From the NCBI RefSeq assembly GCF_017316125.1, contig NZ_JAFLWA010000031.1:61809-125808 (forward strand): a DNA stretch of 64,000 bases, written 5' to 3'. The DNA comes from Enterococcus sp. DIV0660C (GTDB lineage Bacteria; Bacillota; Bacilli; Lactobacillales; Enterococcaceae). Below are positions 8,147 through 18,084 of the stretch, in pieces (the stretch's first letter is position 1; every line of letters begins with the position of its first letter). The notes under the pieces are model-generated. The model was not told the DNA's origin. It did not search any database and saw only the letters and a list, made by a program, of their open reading frames with translations. Made by a program: the position numbers and the translations under genes.

Positions 8147-10249
8147 ATGGAATTTGCTGAATTAGTAATCATCTTTGCTGTAACGATTACTGCATCAAAC
8201 ATAGTCAGCCGCATCTTACCGGTAATACCAGCACCATTGATTCAAATTTTTCTTGGAGTTATTTTAGGTTTAACAAAATGGGGTGAGTCCATCAACTTTG
8301 AACCAGAATTATTTCTGGTGATGATCATTGCTCCTTTGTTGTTCCGTGAAGGTGAAAAAGCAGATGTTACATCAATTCTTAAAAATTTTGATACAATTCT
8401 ATTTCTAGCCTTTGGTGGGGTTATTTTGACTTTGCTTGGTGTAGGAATGACACTGTCGTTTTTACTACCAAGTTTACCTTTTGCTGCCTGTTTTGCCTTT
8501 GGCGCGGCGCTTGGGCCAACAGATGCCGTTGCGGTCAGTTCCTTGTCAGGGCGAGTGAATATTCCCAAAAAAGCCATGCATATCTTAGAAGGCGAGGGCT
8601 TACTCAATGATGCATCGGGCGTTACAGCCTTCCAATTTGCGTTAGCTGCCTTGATCACTGGTTCTTTTTCTGCGGTAAATGCAGGAGTAAGTTTAGTGAT
8701 CTCAAGTTTGGGTGGGGCACTTGTAGGTTTTTTGCTGGTTTGGGTTAAACGAAAAGTCATCAGCATGATTGAAAAAGCTTCGGCTAGAGATGTGACAGGC
8801 TATTTATTAATCGAACTTTTATTGCCTTTTTTGGCCTATGTGTTGGCAGAAGTCTTTGGTGTTTCAGGTATTATTTCTGCGGTCGTTGCTGGTATATTAC
8901 AAGCATCCAGTTTTCGAAAAATCACGATTTTTGATGCAGAGTTATCCAGTTTATCCAATAGCACTTGGACCACTGTGACATTTACGCTGAATGCGCTCGT
9001 GTTTATTTTCTTAGGAATTGAATTGACACAAGTCTTTTCGCCCGTCTGGGAGAATGGGGCCTATCCCAATTGGATGTTGATTCTTGTCATTTTGTTGATC
9101 TCAGTGATGTTGTTTGTCATTCGTTTTGTTTCAATTACGGCTTTTTATTTATTTAAGGGTGGCTTAACTAGATTTAAAGAGGAACTCAATGAAATTTTGA
9201 TTTTAACTTTTGGTGGGGTTAAGGGAACAGTCAGCTTAGCAACAATTTTTATTTTGCCGCTGACAATTAATGGCATGGTCTTTCACCAGCGATCATTGCT
9301 GCTATTCTTAACTGCAGGTGTCATTTTGGTTACGTTGGTTGTTGGGATTCTTGCATTACCAATCTTGACTGAAGAACAAGAAACAAATGGAACAGATTTA
9401 AACGTATTAATGATTTTAGAAGAGGTTGTCGAAAGTTTGCGTCAAGAAGCAAAAGACTTACCGAAAAATTCAAAAGAGTATCTGGCGACAGAAGCTGTGA
9501 TTGAAAATTATCAAGAACGAATTCGAGAACTGTATTTTGAAGATTTAACGGAAGATGAAAAACAAGAAGTACAAGAAATCCAAGCACTTATTTTGTCGAT
9601 TGAACGTGATGGATTAGATGAAAGCTATCGTTCAGGTAAATTGACAGTCAATGGTTATCGCTTTTATTCACGCTTTTTGTCACGCTTTGAACGCTCAATT
9701 ACAGGTGAAATTCTTTCCTTTATCGGTTTTTGGTTATTATTTGTTCGGCGAGTCATTCGAATCATTTTGCATCCAAAAATGTTCTGGGAACGTCGCAACA
9801 GAGAGCAACAAACCGTTGTTACAAAAAAAGATATTAGTGATGTAAGAGATGTCTACCATAAAAATACACAATTGATTATTGAAAGCTTGGACAACCTAAC
9901 AGATGTGTATGGCGATGTGATGATCCAATTCTTTATTGAACAAAGGAAAGCGCAAGAAATGCGGATTATGTCGAAAAACTTTTTCTCTACAATGATGATT
10001 CAACAAGAAACTTTATTTACGAAAAAAATGCTTCGAGGCTATTATTTGGAACGAAAAGTTGTCGATGAATACGAAGTTGCTGAAACGATTACCACTTTTT
10101 CAGCAAATGATTATCGAAAAAATATCAATCTTTTAGAATCCTACACAATGAATAAACCGACTGATACTTCACCTTTACGATTTGTGTATGGTCGAAAAAA
10201 GCGCGAGCTGCAAACCAAAAAGATGAAGCAACAAGCGTACGATAAATAA
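8147..10249 (+). CDS. CPA1-family Na+(K+)/H+ antiporter
   Basis: 700 residues. Residues 1-400 contain about 12 membrane segments with the CPA1 landmarks GPTDAVAVSSL and EGEGLLNDASGV, whose Asn-Asp pair is the cation-binding site. Residues 400-700 form a long, charged cytoplasmic domain with amphipathic helices (for example ELYFEDLTEDEKQEVQ), as in NhaP/NHE-like antiporters, likely regulatory. It would exchange Na+ or K+ for protons in pH and salt homeostasis. ATG at 8147 after GGAGATGGGCC. The ion specificity cannot be read from the sequence. Confidence 0.88.
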   Translation: MEFAELVIIFAVTITASNIVSRILPVIPAPLIQIFLGVILGLTKWGESINFEPELFLVMIIAPLLFREGEKADVTSILKNFDTILFLAFGGVILTLLGVGMTLSFLLPSLPFAACFAFGAALGPTDAVAVSSLSGRVNIPKKAMHILEGEGLLNDASGVTAFQFALAALITGSFSAVNAGVSLVISSLGGALVGFLLVWVKRKVISMIEKASARDVTGYLLIELLLPFLAYVLAEVFGVSGIISAVVAGILQASSFRKITIFDAELSSLSNSTWTTVTFTLNALVFIFLGIELTQVFSPVWENGAYPNWMLILVILLISVMLFVIRFVSITAFYLFKGGLTRFKEELNEILILTFGGVKGTVSLATIFILPLTINGMVFHQRSLLLFLTAGVILVTLVVGILALPILTEEQETNGTDLNVLMILEEVVESLRQEAKDLPKNSKEYLATEAVIENYQERIRELYFEDLTEDEKQEVQEIQALILSIERDGLDESYRSGKLTVNGYRFYSRFLSRFERSITGEILSFIGFWLLFVRRVIRIILHPKMFWERRNREQQTVVTKKDISDVRDVYHKNTQLIIESLDNLTDVYGDVMIQFFIEQRKAQEMRIMSKNFFSTMMIQQETLFTKKMLRGYYLERKVVDEYEVAETITTFSANDYRKNINLLESYTMNKPTDTSPLRFVYGRKKRELQTKKMKQQAYDK

Positions 10250-10256
10250 TGAATTT

Positions 10257-10308
10257 AAGCAAGCTTGAAAGAAAGATCATGATGATTTTTCTTTCAAGTT
10301 TGCTTTTT
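10257..10308 (+). terminator. Intrinsic terminator after the antiporter gene
   Basis: AGCAAGCTTGAAAG / CTTTCAAGTTTGCT hairpin followed by TTTTT just after the stop codon. Confidence 0.9.
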
Positions 10309-10391
10309 CGTTTCTGATAATAGTTAAGTGAAAAAGTCTCATTATTCTTATGGATTTTATGATACAATAACCGAGATAAGGAGGGGACAAG

Positions 10392-12278
10392 TTGAAAGAA
10401 TTAAAAGTAACTGACCTCAAAAAAACTTACGGAGAAAAAGATTTGTTTAATCAAATTTCTTTTTTGATTCATGAAAAAGATCGGATTGGATTGATTGGAA
10501 CAAATGGTACTGGTAAGACTAGCCTCTTAAATATCTTAGCCGGCATAGATAGTGGTGATGGGGATCGCCAGACAGTTTTTTATCCAACGAATTACCGAAT
10601 AGGCTATTTATCACAATCAACAGATTTTTCAGATGAGTTAACTGTTCTACAAGCAGTTTTCCAGGGTACAAGCCCTCTTATTCGAACAGTACGTTCCTAT
10701 GAAGAAGCTTTGCTACGCTTGAGTGCTAATGGTGATGATCCAGCTGCACAAAAACAATATGCACAAGCGGAAGAAGCAATGAATAAAGAAGATGCTTGGA
10801 CGACAGATACGAATGCAAAAATTATTTTGCAAAAGCTAGGTATCAGTGAATTAGATAAAAAGATTGGTACACTTTCTGGTGGGCAAAAGAAACGTGTGAG
10901 CTTAGCTCAAGTCTTGATTGATGAACCAGATTTATTATTGTTAGATGAACCAACAAACCATTTGGATTATGCAGCAATTGAATGGCTTGAATCTTATTTG
11001 AAGCAGTATCGTGGTGCATTGCTAATGGTTACCCATGATCGTTATTTCTTAGATCGAGTGACGAATCGAATTTTTGAATTGGCGTTTGGTGATCTTCATG
11101 AATATAAAGGAAATTATGAAGCGTATGTTCTAGAGAAAGCAGAGCGTGATCGTGTCGAAGTTGAACAGGAAGAAAAGCGCAAGCGTTTATACAAACAAGA
11201 GCTTTCTTGGATTCGCGCAGGTGTACAAGCACGAGGCACAAAACAGCAGGCTCGAATCAATCGCTTTGAAGATTTAAAAGAAAACTTATACCAAGTAAAC
11301 CAGGAAGCAGACTTAGAGTTGAACATCGCAACACAGCGTCTTGGGAAAAAAGTTTTAGAGATCAAAGATGGGTATTATTCCATTAACAACCAAATTTTAT
11401 TAGCTGATTTGCAATTGTTGATTCAAGCAAAAGAACGACTAGGAATTACTGGAAAAAATGGCGCTGGAAAGTCCACTTTACTAAATATTTTGGCTGGACG
11501 AATAACCCTAGATAGTGGTACATATTCTATTGGGGAAACGGTGCGATTAGCGTACTACACACAAGAAAACGAAGAGATGGCGCCAGATCAACGAATGATT
11601 TCTTATTTGCAAGAAGCTGCAGAAGAAGTTAAAACAGCTGACGGCGCTCAAATTGGTGTAGCCGAATTATTGGAGCGATTCTTATTCCCAAGATATATGC
11701 ATGGCACACGAATTGGTAAACTTTCTGGTGGCGAAAAACGACGTTTATATTTATTAAAACTTTTGATTCAACAACCAAATGTTTTATTATTAGATGAACC
11801 AACCAATGATTTAGATATTGCTACGTTAACCATTTTGGAAGATTATTTTCGAACATTTCCAGGTGCAGTAATCACTGTGTCCCATGACCGCTATTTCTTA
11901 GATAAAGTAGTTGATAAGTTACTTGTTTTTCAAGGAAACGGCAGGCAGGAACTTTTTTACGGAGACATGTCCGACTACTTAGAAAAGCAAAAGGAAGAAG
12001 ATAAAGTAGTCGTTGCTAAAGCAAAGTCAAAAGCTACACCAAAAGACGAAACAAAAAAGAAAAAGCTCTCTTATATGGAACAAAAAGAATGGGCAACTAT
12101 TGAAGATGATATCGCAGAGTTAGAAAATAAACTCGATGAACTGCAAGAAGAAATGAACCATCAAGGAGATGACTTCACACGTCTTCAAGAATTACAAAAA
12201 GAAGTAAGTTTGACAGAAGAGCAACTGGAAGAAAAAATGGCTCGCTGGGAATATCTTAGTGAGTGGGCCGATAATTAG
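10392..12278 (+). CDS. ABC-F family ATPase (YfmR/Uup type)
   Basis: 628 residues, soluble, two ABC domains and no membrane segments. First domain: GTNGTGKTSL, LSGGQKKRVSL, LLLLDEPTNHLD. Second domain: GKNGAGKSTLL, LSGGEKRRLYL, LLLDEPTNDLD. The linker (about residues 240-310) is the P-site tRNA interaction motif of ABC-F proteins, and a C-terminal coiled coil (about 560-628) is the Uup/YfmR hallmark. Such proteins act on ribosomes, resolving stalled translation. The C-terminal coiled coil and housekeeping neighbourhood argue against a Vga/Lsa-type resistance factor. Start is TTG 10392 after AAGGAGGGG. The gene lies 11 bases upstream of thyA. Confidence 0.9.
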   Translation: MKELKVTDLKKTYGEKDLFNQISFLIHEKDRIGLIGTNGTGKTSLLNILAGIDSGDGDRQTVFYPTNYRIGYLSQSTDFSDELTVLQAVFQGTSPLIRTVRSYEEALLRLSANGDDPAAQKQYAQAEEAMNKEDAWTTDTNAKIILQKLGISELDKKIGTLSGGQKKRVSLAQVLIDEPDLLLLDEPTNHLDYAAIEWLESYLKQYRGALLMVTHDRYFLDRVTNRIFELAFGDLHEYKGNYEAYVLEKAERDRVEVEQEEKRKRLYKQELSWIRAGVQARGTKQQARINRFEDLKENLYQVNQEADLELNIATQRLGKKVLEIKDGYYSINNQILLADLQLLIQAKERLGITGKNGAGKSTLLNILAGRITLDSGTYSIGETVRLAYYTQENEEMAPDQRMISYLQEAAEEVKTADGAQIGVAELLERFLFPRYMHGTRIGKLSGGEKRRLYLLKLLIQQPNVLLLDEPTNDLDIATLTILEDYFRTFPGAVITVSHDRYFLDKVVDKLLVFQGNGRQELFYGDMSDYLEKQKEEDKVVVAKAKSKATPKDETKKKKLSYMEQKEWATIEDDIAELENKLDELQEEMNHQGDDFTRLQELQKEVSLTEEQLEEKMARWEYLSEWADN

Positions 12279-12289
12279 GAGGAGAATGA

Positions 12290-13237
12290 ATGGAACAAGC
12301 TTATCTTGATTTAGGAAAAAAGTTGTTGGAAGAAGGAAATCAAAAAGGTGATCGAACAGGAACAGGTACACTTAGTACATTTGGCTATCAAATGCGTTTC
12401 GATTTACAAAAAGGTTTTCCATTGTTAACAACTAAAAGAGTCCCATTTGGTCTCATTAAAAGTGAATTACTTTGGTTTTTAAAAGGAGATACGAATATCC
12501 GCTATCTTTTAGAAAACAATAATCATATTTGGGATGAATGGGCGTTTGAACGCTATATCAAAAGCGAAGATTACACTGGTCCAGATATGACGGACTTTGG
12601 CCATCGAAGCTTAGTTGATGAGGCATTTAACGAACTTTATCAAGAACAAAGTAAACAATTTTGCGAAAAAATCATCAATGATACAGAATTCGCAGCAAAA
12701 TATGGAGATTTGGGACATATTTATGGGTATCAATGGCGTCATTGGGAAACAAAGGATGGCAGTTTTATTGATCAAATCAAAGAAGTGATCAAAGCAATCA
12801 AAACGACGCCAGATTCCAGACGTTTGATTGTTTCAGCGTGGAATCCTGAAGATGTACCAAGTATGGCGTTGCCTCCTTGCCATACTATGTTTCAGTTTTA
12901 TGTTTTTGAAGGTCGCTTAAGTTGTCAGTTGTATCAACGAAGTGGTGATGTTTTCTTGGGTGTTCCATTCAACATTGCTAGTTACGCATTGCTTACTCAT
13001 TTGATTGCGCATGAAACAGGGTTGGAAGTTGGTGAATTTGTTCATACGCTAGGTGATGCGCATTTGTATTCCAATCACGTAGAACAAATGAAAGAGCAAT
13101 TGAGTCGTGAAATACGTGCGTTTCCAAAATTAAGTTTGAATCCAGAAAAAAAATCTGTATTCGATTTCGAAATGGAGGATATCCAATTAGAAGGATACCA
13201 ACCACATCCAGCAATTAAAGCACCGATTGCTGTGTAA
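12290..13237 (+). CDS. thyA: Thymidylate synthase
   Basis: 315 residues; converts dUMP to dTMP using methylene-tetrahydrofolate. The catalytic Cys is residue 197 in [20 protein letters not shown], the dUMP phosphate site [11 protein letters not shown] and [14 protein letters not shown] are intact. It has the roughly 50-residue insertion (about residues 85-140) that marks the Lactobacillus casei-type enzyme. RBS AGGAGGAGAATGA before the ATG. The dfrA gene 14 bases downstream regenerates tetrahydrofolate from the dihydrofolate this reaction makes. Confidence 0.97.
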   Translation: MEQAYLDLGKKLLEEGNQKGDRTGTGTLSTFGYQMRFDLQKGFPLLTTKRVPFGLIKSELLWFLKGDTNIRYLLENNNHIWDEWAFERYIKSEDYTGPDMTDFGHRSLVDEAFNELYQEQSKQFCEKIINDTEFAAKYGDLGHIYGYQWRHWETKDGSFIDQIKEVIKAIKTTPDSRRLIVSAWNPEDVPSMALPPCHTMFQFYVFEGRLSCQLYQRSGDVFLGVPFNIASYALLTHLIAHETGLEVGEFVHTLGDAHLYSNHVEQMKEQLSREIRAFPKLSLNPEKKSVFDFEMEDIQLEGYQPHPAIKAPIAV

Positions 13238-13251
13238 GAAAGGATGAGAAG

Positions 13252-13746
13252 ATGCTAGCTGCAATTTGGGCACAAGATGAAAATGGACTGATTGGAAAAA
13301 ATGAGCAACTTCCTTGGCGATTACCGAATGATTTGAAGTTTTTTAAACAAACAACCGAATCAAATATTTTAGTAATGGGCAGAAAAACATTTGAAGGAAT
13401 GGGCAGTCGACCATTGCCAAACCGCCAAACAATCGTCCTTACACATGATAAAAATTATCAAGCAGATGGCGTAACCATCATGCATGAACTAGAAGAAGTC
13501 CTTGCTTTTGAAAAAAAAGCAGATGGCATTGTATTTATCGCAGGTGGTGCTGCCATTTACCAAGAATTTTTACCTTACTGTAATGTATTGTATCGCACCG
13601 TGATTCAGCACGCCTTTGATGGTGATACATACTTTCCAACTGTTGATTGGGAAGACTGGTCATTGATCAATGTCAGTACAGGTGAAGTAGATGAAGCCAA
13701 TCCTTATGTACATCAATTTGAAACGTATCAACGAAACGAAAAATAA
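13252..13746 (+). CDS. dfrA: Dihydrofolate reductase
   Basis: 164 residues, normal length for the chromosomal enzyme. Motifs: AAIWAQDENGLIGK, the substrate-binding LPWRLPNDLKFFK with the catalytic acidic residue in PND, the NADPH-binding VMGRKTFEGMG and FIAGGAAIYQEFL. It reduces dihydrofolate to tetrahydrofolate and sits in one operon with thyA. ATG at 13252 follows AAAGGATGAGAAG. It looks like the native trimethoprim target, not an acquired dfr cassette: codon use and setting match the surroundings. Confidence 0.96.
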   Translation: MLAAIWAQDENGLIGKNEQLPWRLPNDLKFFKQTTESNILVMGRKTFEGMGSRPLPNRQTIVLTHDKNYQADGVTIMHELEEVLAFEKKADGIVFIAGGAAIYQEFLPYCNVLYRTVIQHAFDGDTYFPTVDWEDWSLINVSTGEVDEANPYVHQFETYQRNEK

Positions 13747-13781
13747 AAACGACAAGTATTTTTAATTTCGCTCGTATGTAT

Positions 13782-13823
13782 AAAAAAGACCTTTGCACGT
13801 ACTTCGCGCAAAGGTCTTTTTTT
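13782..13823. terminator. Bidirectional terminator between dfrA and the hemolysin III gene
   Basis: AAAAAAGACCTTTGC / GCAAAGGTCTTTTTTT perfect inverted repeat with A-run and T-run on either side. Confidence 0.92.
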
Positions 13824-13840
13824 ATGCGTTCTTTTTGGAA

Positions 13841-14494
13841 TCAAGTAAAGAATAAGACAGAAAAATACATGAATCCTGCACCTAACATAACAAAAAGATG
13901 CCACACGACGTGCATGAAGCGAACGGATTTCAAACTATAGAAAAAGGCACCGATTGTATAAGAAAGTCCACCTAAAACCATTAATGAAATCCCCGTTAAA
14001 CCTAATGAATGGTAAAGAGGTACTGCAGCAATCAGGCAAAGCCAACCCATCACAATGTAAATGAAGGTTGAGACTTTTGAGACCGTTTCTTTTTTGTGCA
14101 AGGTTAGTGACTTATAAACAATTCCAGCAATCGCAAAAATCCAAATCAAACCAAAAAGTGTCCATCCTAACCAACCTTTCACACTTAAAAGACAAAAAGG
14201 TGTATAGCTTCCGGCAATCAATAGGAAGATAGAGCTATGATCAAAGACTTGAAAAACGTTTTTTGCTTTGGTAAAAATCAACGAATGAAACAACGTTGAA
14301 GTTAAAAATAAAAGAATCATCATAGATCCATAAATGGCATAAGTGACAACGTGAAGAGGAGAATGAAGATGTGCGCCTTTAATGAGCAAAATGACTAAGC
14401 CAGCGATACTTAATCCAGCACCAATTCCGTGAGTGATCGCATTAAAAACCTCGTTGACAATCAAGTAACTGCGACTAAATTTTGTTTTTTCCAT
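13841..14494 (-). CDS. Hemolysin III / PAQR-family membrane protein
   Basis: 217 residues with seven hydrophobic segments. The PAQR/HlyIII conserved polar residues are visible: ITHGIG near the N-terminus, LTSTLFHSL and FDHSSIFLLIAGSYTPF in the first half, HVVWHLFVMLG at the C-terminus (putative metal-binding His residues and an Asp). Bacterial members are implicated in membrane energetics/fluidity; the hemolysin name is historical. ATG 14494 follows AAAGGAGCCG on the minus strand. Transcribed divergently from the degV gene, with both promoters in the 129-base gap. Confidence 0.9.
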   Translation of the reverse strand: MEKTKFSRSYLIVNEVFNAITHGIGAGLSIAGLVILLIKGAHLHSPLHVVTYAIYGSMMILLFLTSTLFHSLIFTKAKNVFQVFDHSSIFLLIAGSYTPFCLLSVKGWLGWTLFGLIWIFAIAGIVYKSLTLHKKETVSKVSTFIYIVMGWLCLIAAVPLYHSLGLTGISLMVLGGLSYTIGAFFYSLKSVRFMHVVWHLFVMLGAGFMYFSVLFFT

Positions 14495-14623
14495 GAAAAC
14501 GGCTCCTTTGTTTGACGTATTTAATGAAAAATCATTGTTTGTCTGTTATACTAAAAAAAGAAATTGCCTTGAATGTAAGTTTAACATGAATAAGGCAGCT
14601 GTTAAAGGAAGAGTGAGAAAACA

Positions 14624-15466
14624 ATGACAAATGTAAAAATTGTAACAGATTCTTCTTGTACAATGGAAAAAGATGTACGAGACACTTTAAATATTCATGT
14701 CATGCCACTATCAGTAATGATTGATGGCGTTATGTATCCTGATGACGATCAGTTAGACGGAGAAACATTCATGCGGATGATGTCTACTGCTAAAGCTTTG
14801 CCAAAAACGAGCCAACCACCAATTGGTGAATTTGTTTCATTATATGATGAATTGGGCAAAGATGGCAGTGAAATTATTTCCATTCATATGACAAAAGGAT
14901 TAAGTGGAACTGTAGAAGCTGCACGTCAAGCGAGCAATTTAACTAAAAGCAAAGTAACGGTTATTGACAGTGACACAACGGACCAAGGCTTGTCCTTCCA
15001 AGTCATTCAAGCAGCAAAATTAGCAAAAGAAGGTAAATCTTCAACCGAAATTTTAGCTGAAATCGAAAAAATTCGAGACAATACCAAATTATATATTGGT
15101 ATCGCTACTTTAGATAACTTAGTCAAAGGTGGACGAATCAGTCGTGCGACAGGACTGCTGTCAAGTATGTTGAACATTCGTGTGGTCATGAATTTTACCC
15201 ATGGAAATTTAGTTCCAGTTGCCAAAGGCCGCGGAAAGAAAACTTTTGATAAATGGTTTGATAGCTTGAAAAAAGAACTAAAAGAATTGCCGAATGTTCA
15301 TCAAGTTGCTATTTCCCATGCTGATGCAAAAGAATTGGCATTGGAGTTCAAAGAAGGTCTACAAGAACTATTTCCTGAAATGCACATTCCAATTTTACAA
15401 ACAAACCCAGTAATTGCTACACATACGGGTAAAGGTGCTTTTGCGATCATGTATTATGTCGATTAA
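14624..15466 (+). CDS. DegV family fatty-acid-binding protein (FakB type)
   Basis: 280 residues with the two-domain DegV fold. Landmarks are the N-terminal IVTDSSCTM, the lipid-headgroup loop MTKGLSGTVEAARQ, DSDTTDQGLSFQVI, GRISRATGLL and the C-terminal THTGKGAFAIMYY. Family members hand fatty acids to the FakA kinase, so exogenous fatty acids can enter phospholipids. No fakA is in this window. ATG 14624 after AAGGAAGAGTG. An extended -10 (TGTTATACT near 14550) is the likely promoter. Confidence 0.88.
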   Translation: MTNVKIVTDSSCTMEKDVRDTLNIHVMPLSVMIDGVMYPDDDQLDGETFMRMMSTAKALPKTSQPPIGEFVSLYDELGKDGSEIISIHMTKGLSGTVEAARQASNLTKSKVTVIDSDTTDQGLSFQVIQAAKLAKEGKSSTEILAEIEKIRDNTKLYIGIATLDNLVKGGRISRATGLLSSMLNIRVVMNFTHGNLVPVAKGRGKKTFDKWFDSLKKELKELPNVHQVAISHADAKELALEFKEGLQELFPEMHIPILQTNPVIATHTGKGAFAIMYYVD

Positions 15467-15481
15467 AAATCAATAGCGTCA

Positions 15482-15529
15482 AAAAAAAGAACTAGTTAGG
15501 TGATAGTTTCCTTTTACTAGTTCTTTTTG
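15482..15529 (+). terminator. Intrinsic terminator after the degV gene
   Basis: AAAAAGAACTAGT / ACTAGTTCTTTTT with a 17-base loop and T-run. Confidence 0.88.
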
Positions 15530-15636
15530 TATGCTTTTTTGAAAAAAAGATAAGTTCTTACGATTTCTTTCGAAAAGCTACCTTTTTCAAATAACTTTTG
15601 ATAAGATTAGAAACAATTGAAGACAGAGGTGAAAAA

Positions 15637-16530
15637 ATGAAATTACTTAAGAAATATAGATTGTTTTTCATTCCAATCGTCATCGCAGTCGTTGTTTTCA
15701 CAGGTTTATCATTGAGTATTCCGAAAGCAGAACCCTTAATAAAGCCAACAGTTACTACGAAGAAAACGTCGAACATGAAAAATAAACTTCATTATGTAGC
15801 AATTGGCGATTCATTGACTGAAGGAGTAGGTGACCAAACCAAGCAAGGTGGGTTTGTTCCTTTAATTGCCAATGACTTACGAGAAGATTATCAGCTGAAG
15901 ACCGTTGAAACAGAGAATTATGGTGTCAATGGCGAACGAAGTGATCAAATACTTAAGCGAGTGAAGAAAAAAGAAACGATCCAATCAAACATTGAGACTG
16001 CTGACTTTATCACATTGACTGTGGGTGGAAATGATTTGATGAAGGTGATTCAAAATAATTTTTTTGGGTTAACAACACACTCTTTTAAAAAACCTTTAAA
16101 AGACTATCAAGAAAACGTGACCAAACTTTTAGCAGAGATTCGAGGCTTAAACTCAAGTGCGCCGATTTATGTTCTAGGTATTTACAATCCTTTTTATTTG
16201 AACTTTCCAGAAATTACAGATATGCAGACAATTGTAGATAATTGGAATCAAGGAACAGAGACAATTGTTAAAGAGACGGATAATTGCTATTTTATTCCAA
16301 TCAATGACTTACTCTATCAAGGATTAGATCAAAAAGTTGGAGTAGCTGAAGAACAATCCAATACAACAGATAGTACAGCAGAAAGTCTGAATGATATTAA
16401 AAATAATGTTTTGTATGAAGAAGATCATTTTCATCCAAACAACTTAGGCTATCAATTGATGGCAAATGCAGTAAAAGAAAAATTAGTTGAGACTAAAGAA
16501 CAATGGTTACTAAAGGAGGGTGAAAAATGA
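15637..16530 (+). CDS. Secreted or membrane-anchored SGNH/GDSL lipase (YpmR type)
   Basis: 297 residues. An uncleaved N-terminal membrane anchor (FFIPIVIAVVVFTGLSL, about 9-26) is followed by an extracytoplasmic SGNH hydrolase domain. Block I is AIGDSLTEGVGD (nucleophile Ser), block III is LTVGGNDLM (Gly and Asn), and block V is DHFHPNNLGY with the catalytic Asp/His pair. The substrate is probably an ester on a lipid or polysaccharide. The longest ORF starts at 15598, but AGAGGTGAAAAA places the start at ATG 15637. It overlaps the next gene by four bases (ATGA), so translation is coupled. Confidence 0.88.
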   Translation: MKLLKKYRLFFIPIVIAVVVFTGLSLSIPKAEPLIKPTVTTKKTSNMKNKLHYVAIGDSLTEGVGDQTKQGGFVPLIANDLREDYQLKTVETENYGVNGERSDQILKRVKKKETIQSNIETADFITLTVGGNDLMKVIQNNFFGLTTHSFKKPLKDYQENVTKLLAEIRGLNSSAPIYVLGIYNPFYLNFPEITDMQTIVDNWNQGTETIVKETDNCYFIPINDLLYQGLDQKVGVAEEQSNTTDSTAESLNDIKNNVLYEEDHFHPNNLGYQLMANAVKEKLVETKEQWLLKEGEK

Positions 16531-17207
16531 CAGAACAAGAAAGTCCAAAAAATCCAGAAATAAAAGTAAAAGAACCTTTGAGTGCGAAAAAAAGTCATGT
16601 GTCAAATTATTGGCAAATGGCTTTCTTGATTTTATTAGGCGTTGTGGTTGGCACAATTCTTTTTTTAGGCGCTCGAATTTTTTCAAGCCAACCCGAGTAC
16701 AAAAATATGCCAGAAATTACAGCAATCGAAGGAGAACCAGTTCTAACAATCAATTCAAATAAAGAAAAAGTCAATCAGTTGATTAGTTTTTTCTTGAGTG
16801 ATTTTCAAAAAGAAGGCGACATCGAGTATAAATTTTATTTAGAAAATGAAGCTATGTTAAATGGTCAATTTGAAGTCTTAGGTTTTCCTGTAAATTTCTA
16901 TTTGTATTTTGAGCCTTATGTCATGGAAAATGGGAATGTTCAGTTGAAAGCAAAAAGTTTATCCATTGGCACATTGAGTTTGCCGATCAAAGATGTGATG
17001 AATATGGTCAAACGTAATTATAATTTGCCAAAATGGGTCGAGATTGACACGAAAGATTTAACAGTTATGCTTCGGCTTGATAAGTTCCGAATGCAAAATG
17101 GGATGTATATTAAAGCCGATAAAATAAATTTAGTGGACGATGATATCCGTTTTAGTTTATACTTACCCGCAAGTGAAGGAGCAACAAAAGAAAGTTCTGA
17201 TCAATAA
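16527..17207 (+). CDS. ypmS: YpmS family (DUF2140) membrane-anchored protein
   Basis: 226 residues. A short cytoplasmic N-terminus, one membrane segment (about 30-52, MAFLILLGVVVGTILFLGA) and an extracytoplasmic DUF2140 domain containing EGEPVLTINSNKEKVN and PVNFYLYFEPYV. In Bacillus ypmR-ypmS-msrA are also clustered. Function is unknown; pairing with the SGNH hydrolase suggests a shared extracytoplasmic role. Start codon overlaps the upstream stop. Confidence 0.85.
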   Translation: MTEQESPKNPEIKVKEPLSAKKSHVSNYWQMAFLILLGVVVGTILFLGARIFSSQPEYKNMPEITAIEGEPVLTINSNKEKVNQLISFFLSDFQKEGDIEYKFYLENEAMLNGQFEVLGFPVNFYLYFEPYVMENGNVQLKAKSLSIGTLSLPIKDVMNMVKRNYNLPKWVEIDTKDLTVMLRLDKFRMQNGMYIKADKINLVDDDIRFSLYLPASEGATKESSDQ

Positions 17208-17243
17208 GTGAAATCAAATGAAAGAATCAAAAGGGGGGATTTG

Positions 17244-17762
17244 ATGGAACGTGCAATTTTTGCAGGTGGTTGCTTTTGGTGCATGATTCAGCCATTTGAT
17301 ACTTTACCAGGTATCCATTCCATTATGTCGGGATATACTGGCGGACAGTTGGTTAATCCAACATATGAACAAGTGAAGAGCCAAACAACTGGTCATACAG
17401 AAGCAGTTGAAATTATTTATGATCCACAAGTGATTTCCTATCAAGAATTAGTCAATTTATATTGGGAACAAACAGATCCGACTGATGCGTTTGGTCAGTT
17501 TGAAGATCGAGGGAGTAGTTATCGACCTGTCATTTTTTATTCAACAAAAGAGCAACAAATGATTGCAGAAAAAAGTAAACAACAGTTAGCTGAGAGTGGT
17601 CGTTTTACAGAAAAAATTGTGACGACTATTGAACCCGCACAGCCATTTTATTTGGCTGAAACAAGTCACCAAGACTACTATAAAAAGAATCCAGAAAACT
17701 TTGCACGCAATCATGCAAGAAGAGCGGCTTTTGTCGAGAAAAATTGGGGGAATCATCAGTGA
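17244..17762 (+). CDS. msrA: Peptide methionine-S-sulfoxide reductase A
   Basis: 172 residues; reduces the S-epimer of methionine sulfoxide in oxidised proteins. The catalytic Cys is in [27 protein letters not shown] and [11 protein letters not shown] are the usual substrate-site motifs; the C-terminus ends soon after [14 protein letters not shown] at 17208 is in frame, but AAGGGGGGAT fixes the start at ATG 17244. No MsrB domain is fused and no msrB gene lies next to it here. Confidence 0.93.
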   Translation: MERAIFAGGCFWCMIQPFDTLPGIHSIMSGYTGGQLVNPTYEQVKSQTTGHTEAVEIIYDPQVISYQELVNLYWEQTDPTDAFGQFEDRGSSYRPVIFYSTKEQQMIAEKSKQQLAESGRFTEKIVTTIEPAQPFYLAETSHQDYYKKNPENFARNHARRAAFVEKNWGNHQ

Positions 17763-17986
17763 ATCGAAGTTTTTACCATTATTTAATGACCCTTCGTGGA
17801 CCAAATCACCTAGATCCAGTGACTGAATTTGCAAACGAAGCAGGAAAAGATATTCAGTTTCCAAAGCATAGCTCAGATTATGAGGAGCTTTCTGATTATT
17901 TGGAAATGAACGTAGACTATCTGGCATCCATGGACGTGTTCGATGCAGCTTGGGAACAATATTTGGAAAACAATCATGCTTCTTAA
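17759..17986 (+). CDS. YozE family (UPF0346) small protein
   Basis: 75 residues, the usual length of YozE proteins, small helical proteins of unknown function. Core: [36 protein letters not shown] split around a conserved aromatic, and a C-terminal helix. TTG 17744 would extend it by five residues. The GTG at 17759, preceded by GGGGGAA and overlapping the msrA stop as GTGA, gives the standard N-terminus and is preferred. Confidence 0.85.
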   Translation: MNRSFYHYLMTLRGPNHLDPVTEFANEAGKDIQFPKHSSDYEELSDYLEMNVDYLASMDVFDAAWEQYLENNHAS

Positions 17987-18084
17987 GCTTTTGTTTGTCT
18001 TTGAAAAAAGATTAATTTCATCTCTTAGTCGCAATTTGTTTGAAATTTCCCTATAATAAAAATAGAACTACAAATGAGGGATGA

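Noticed and set aside
10392..12278. ABC-F antibiotic-resistance protein
   Set aside because: C-terminal coiled coil and housekeeping position next to thyA fit YfmR/Uup rather than a Vga/Lsa/OptrA factor.
13252..13746. Acquired trimethoprim-resistant dfr
   Set aside because: Sits in operon with thyA, with no mobile element nearby and a normal active-site sequence.
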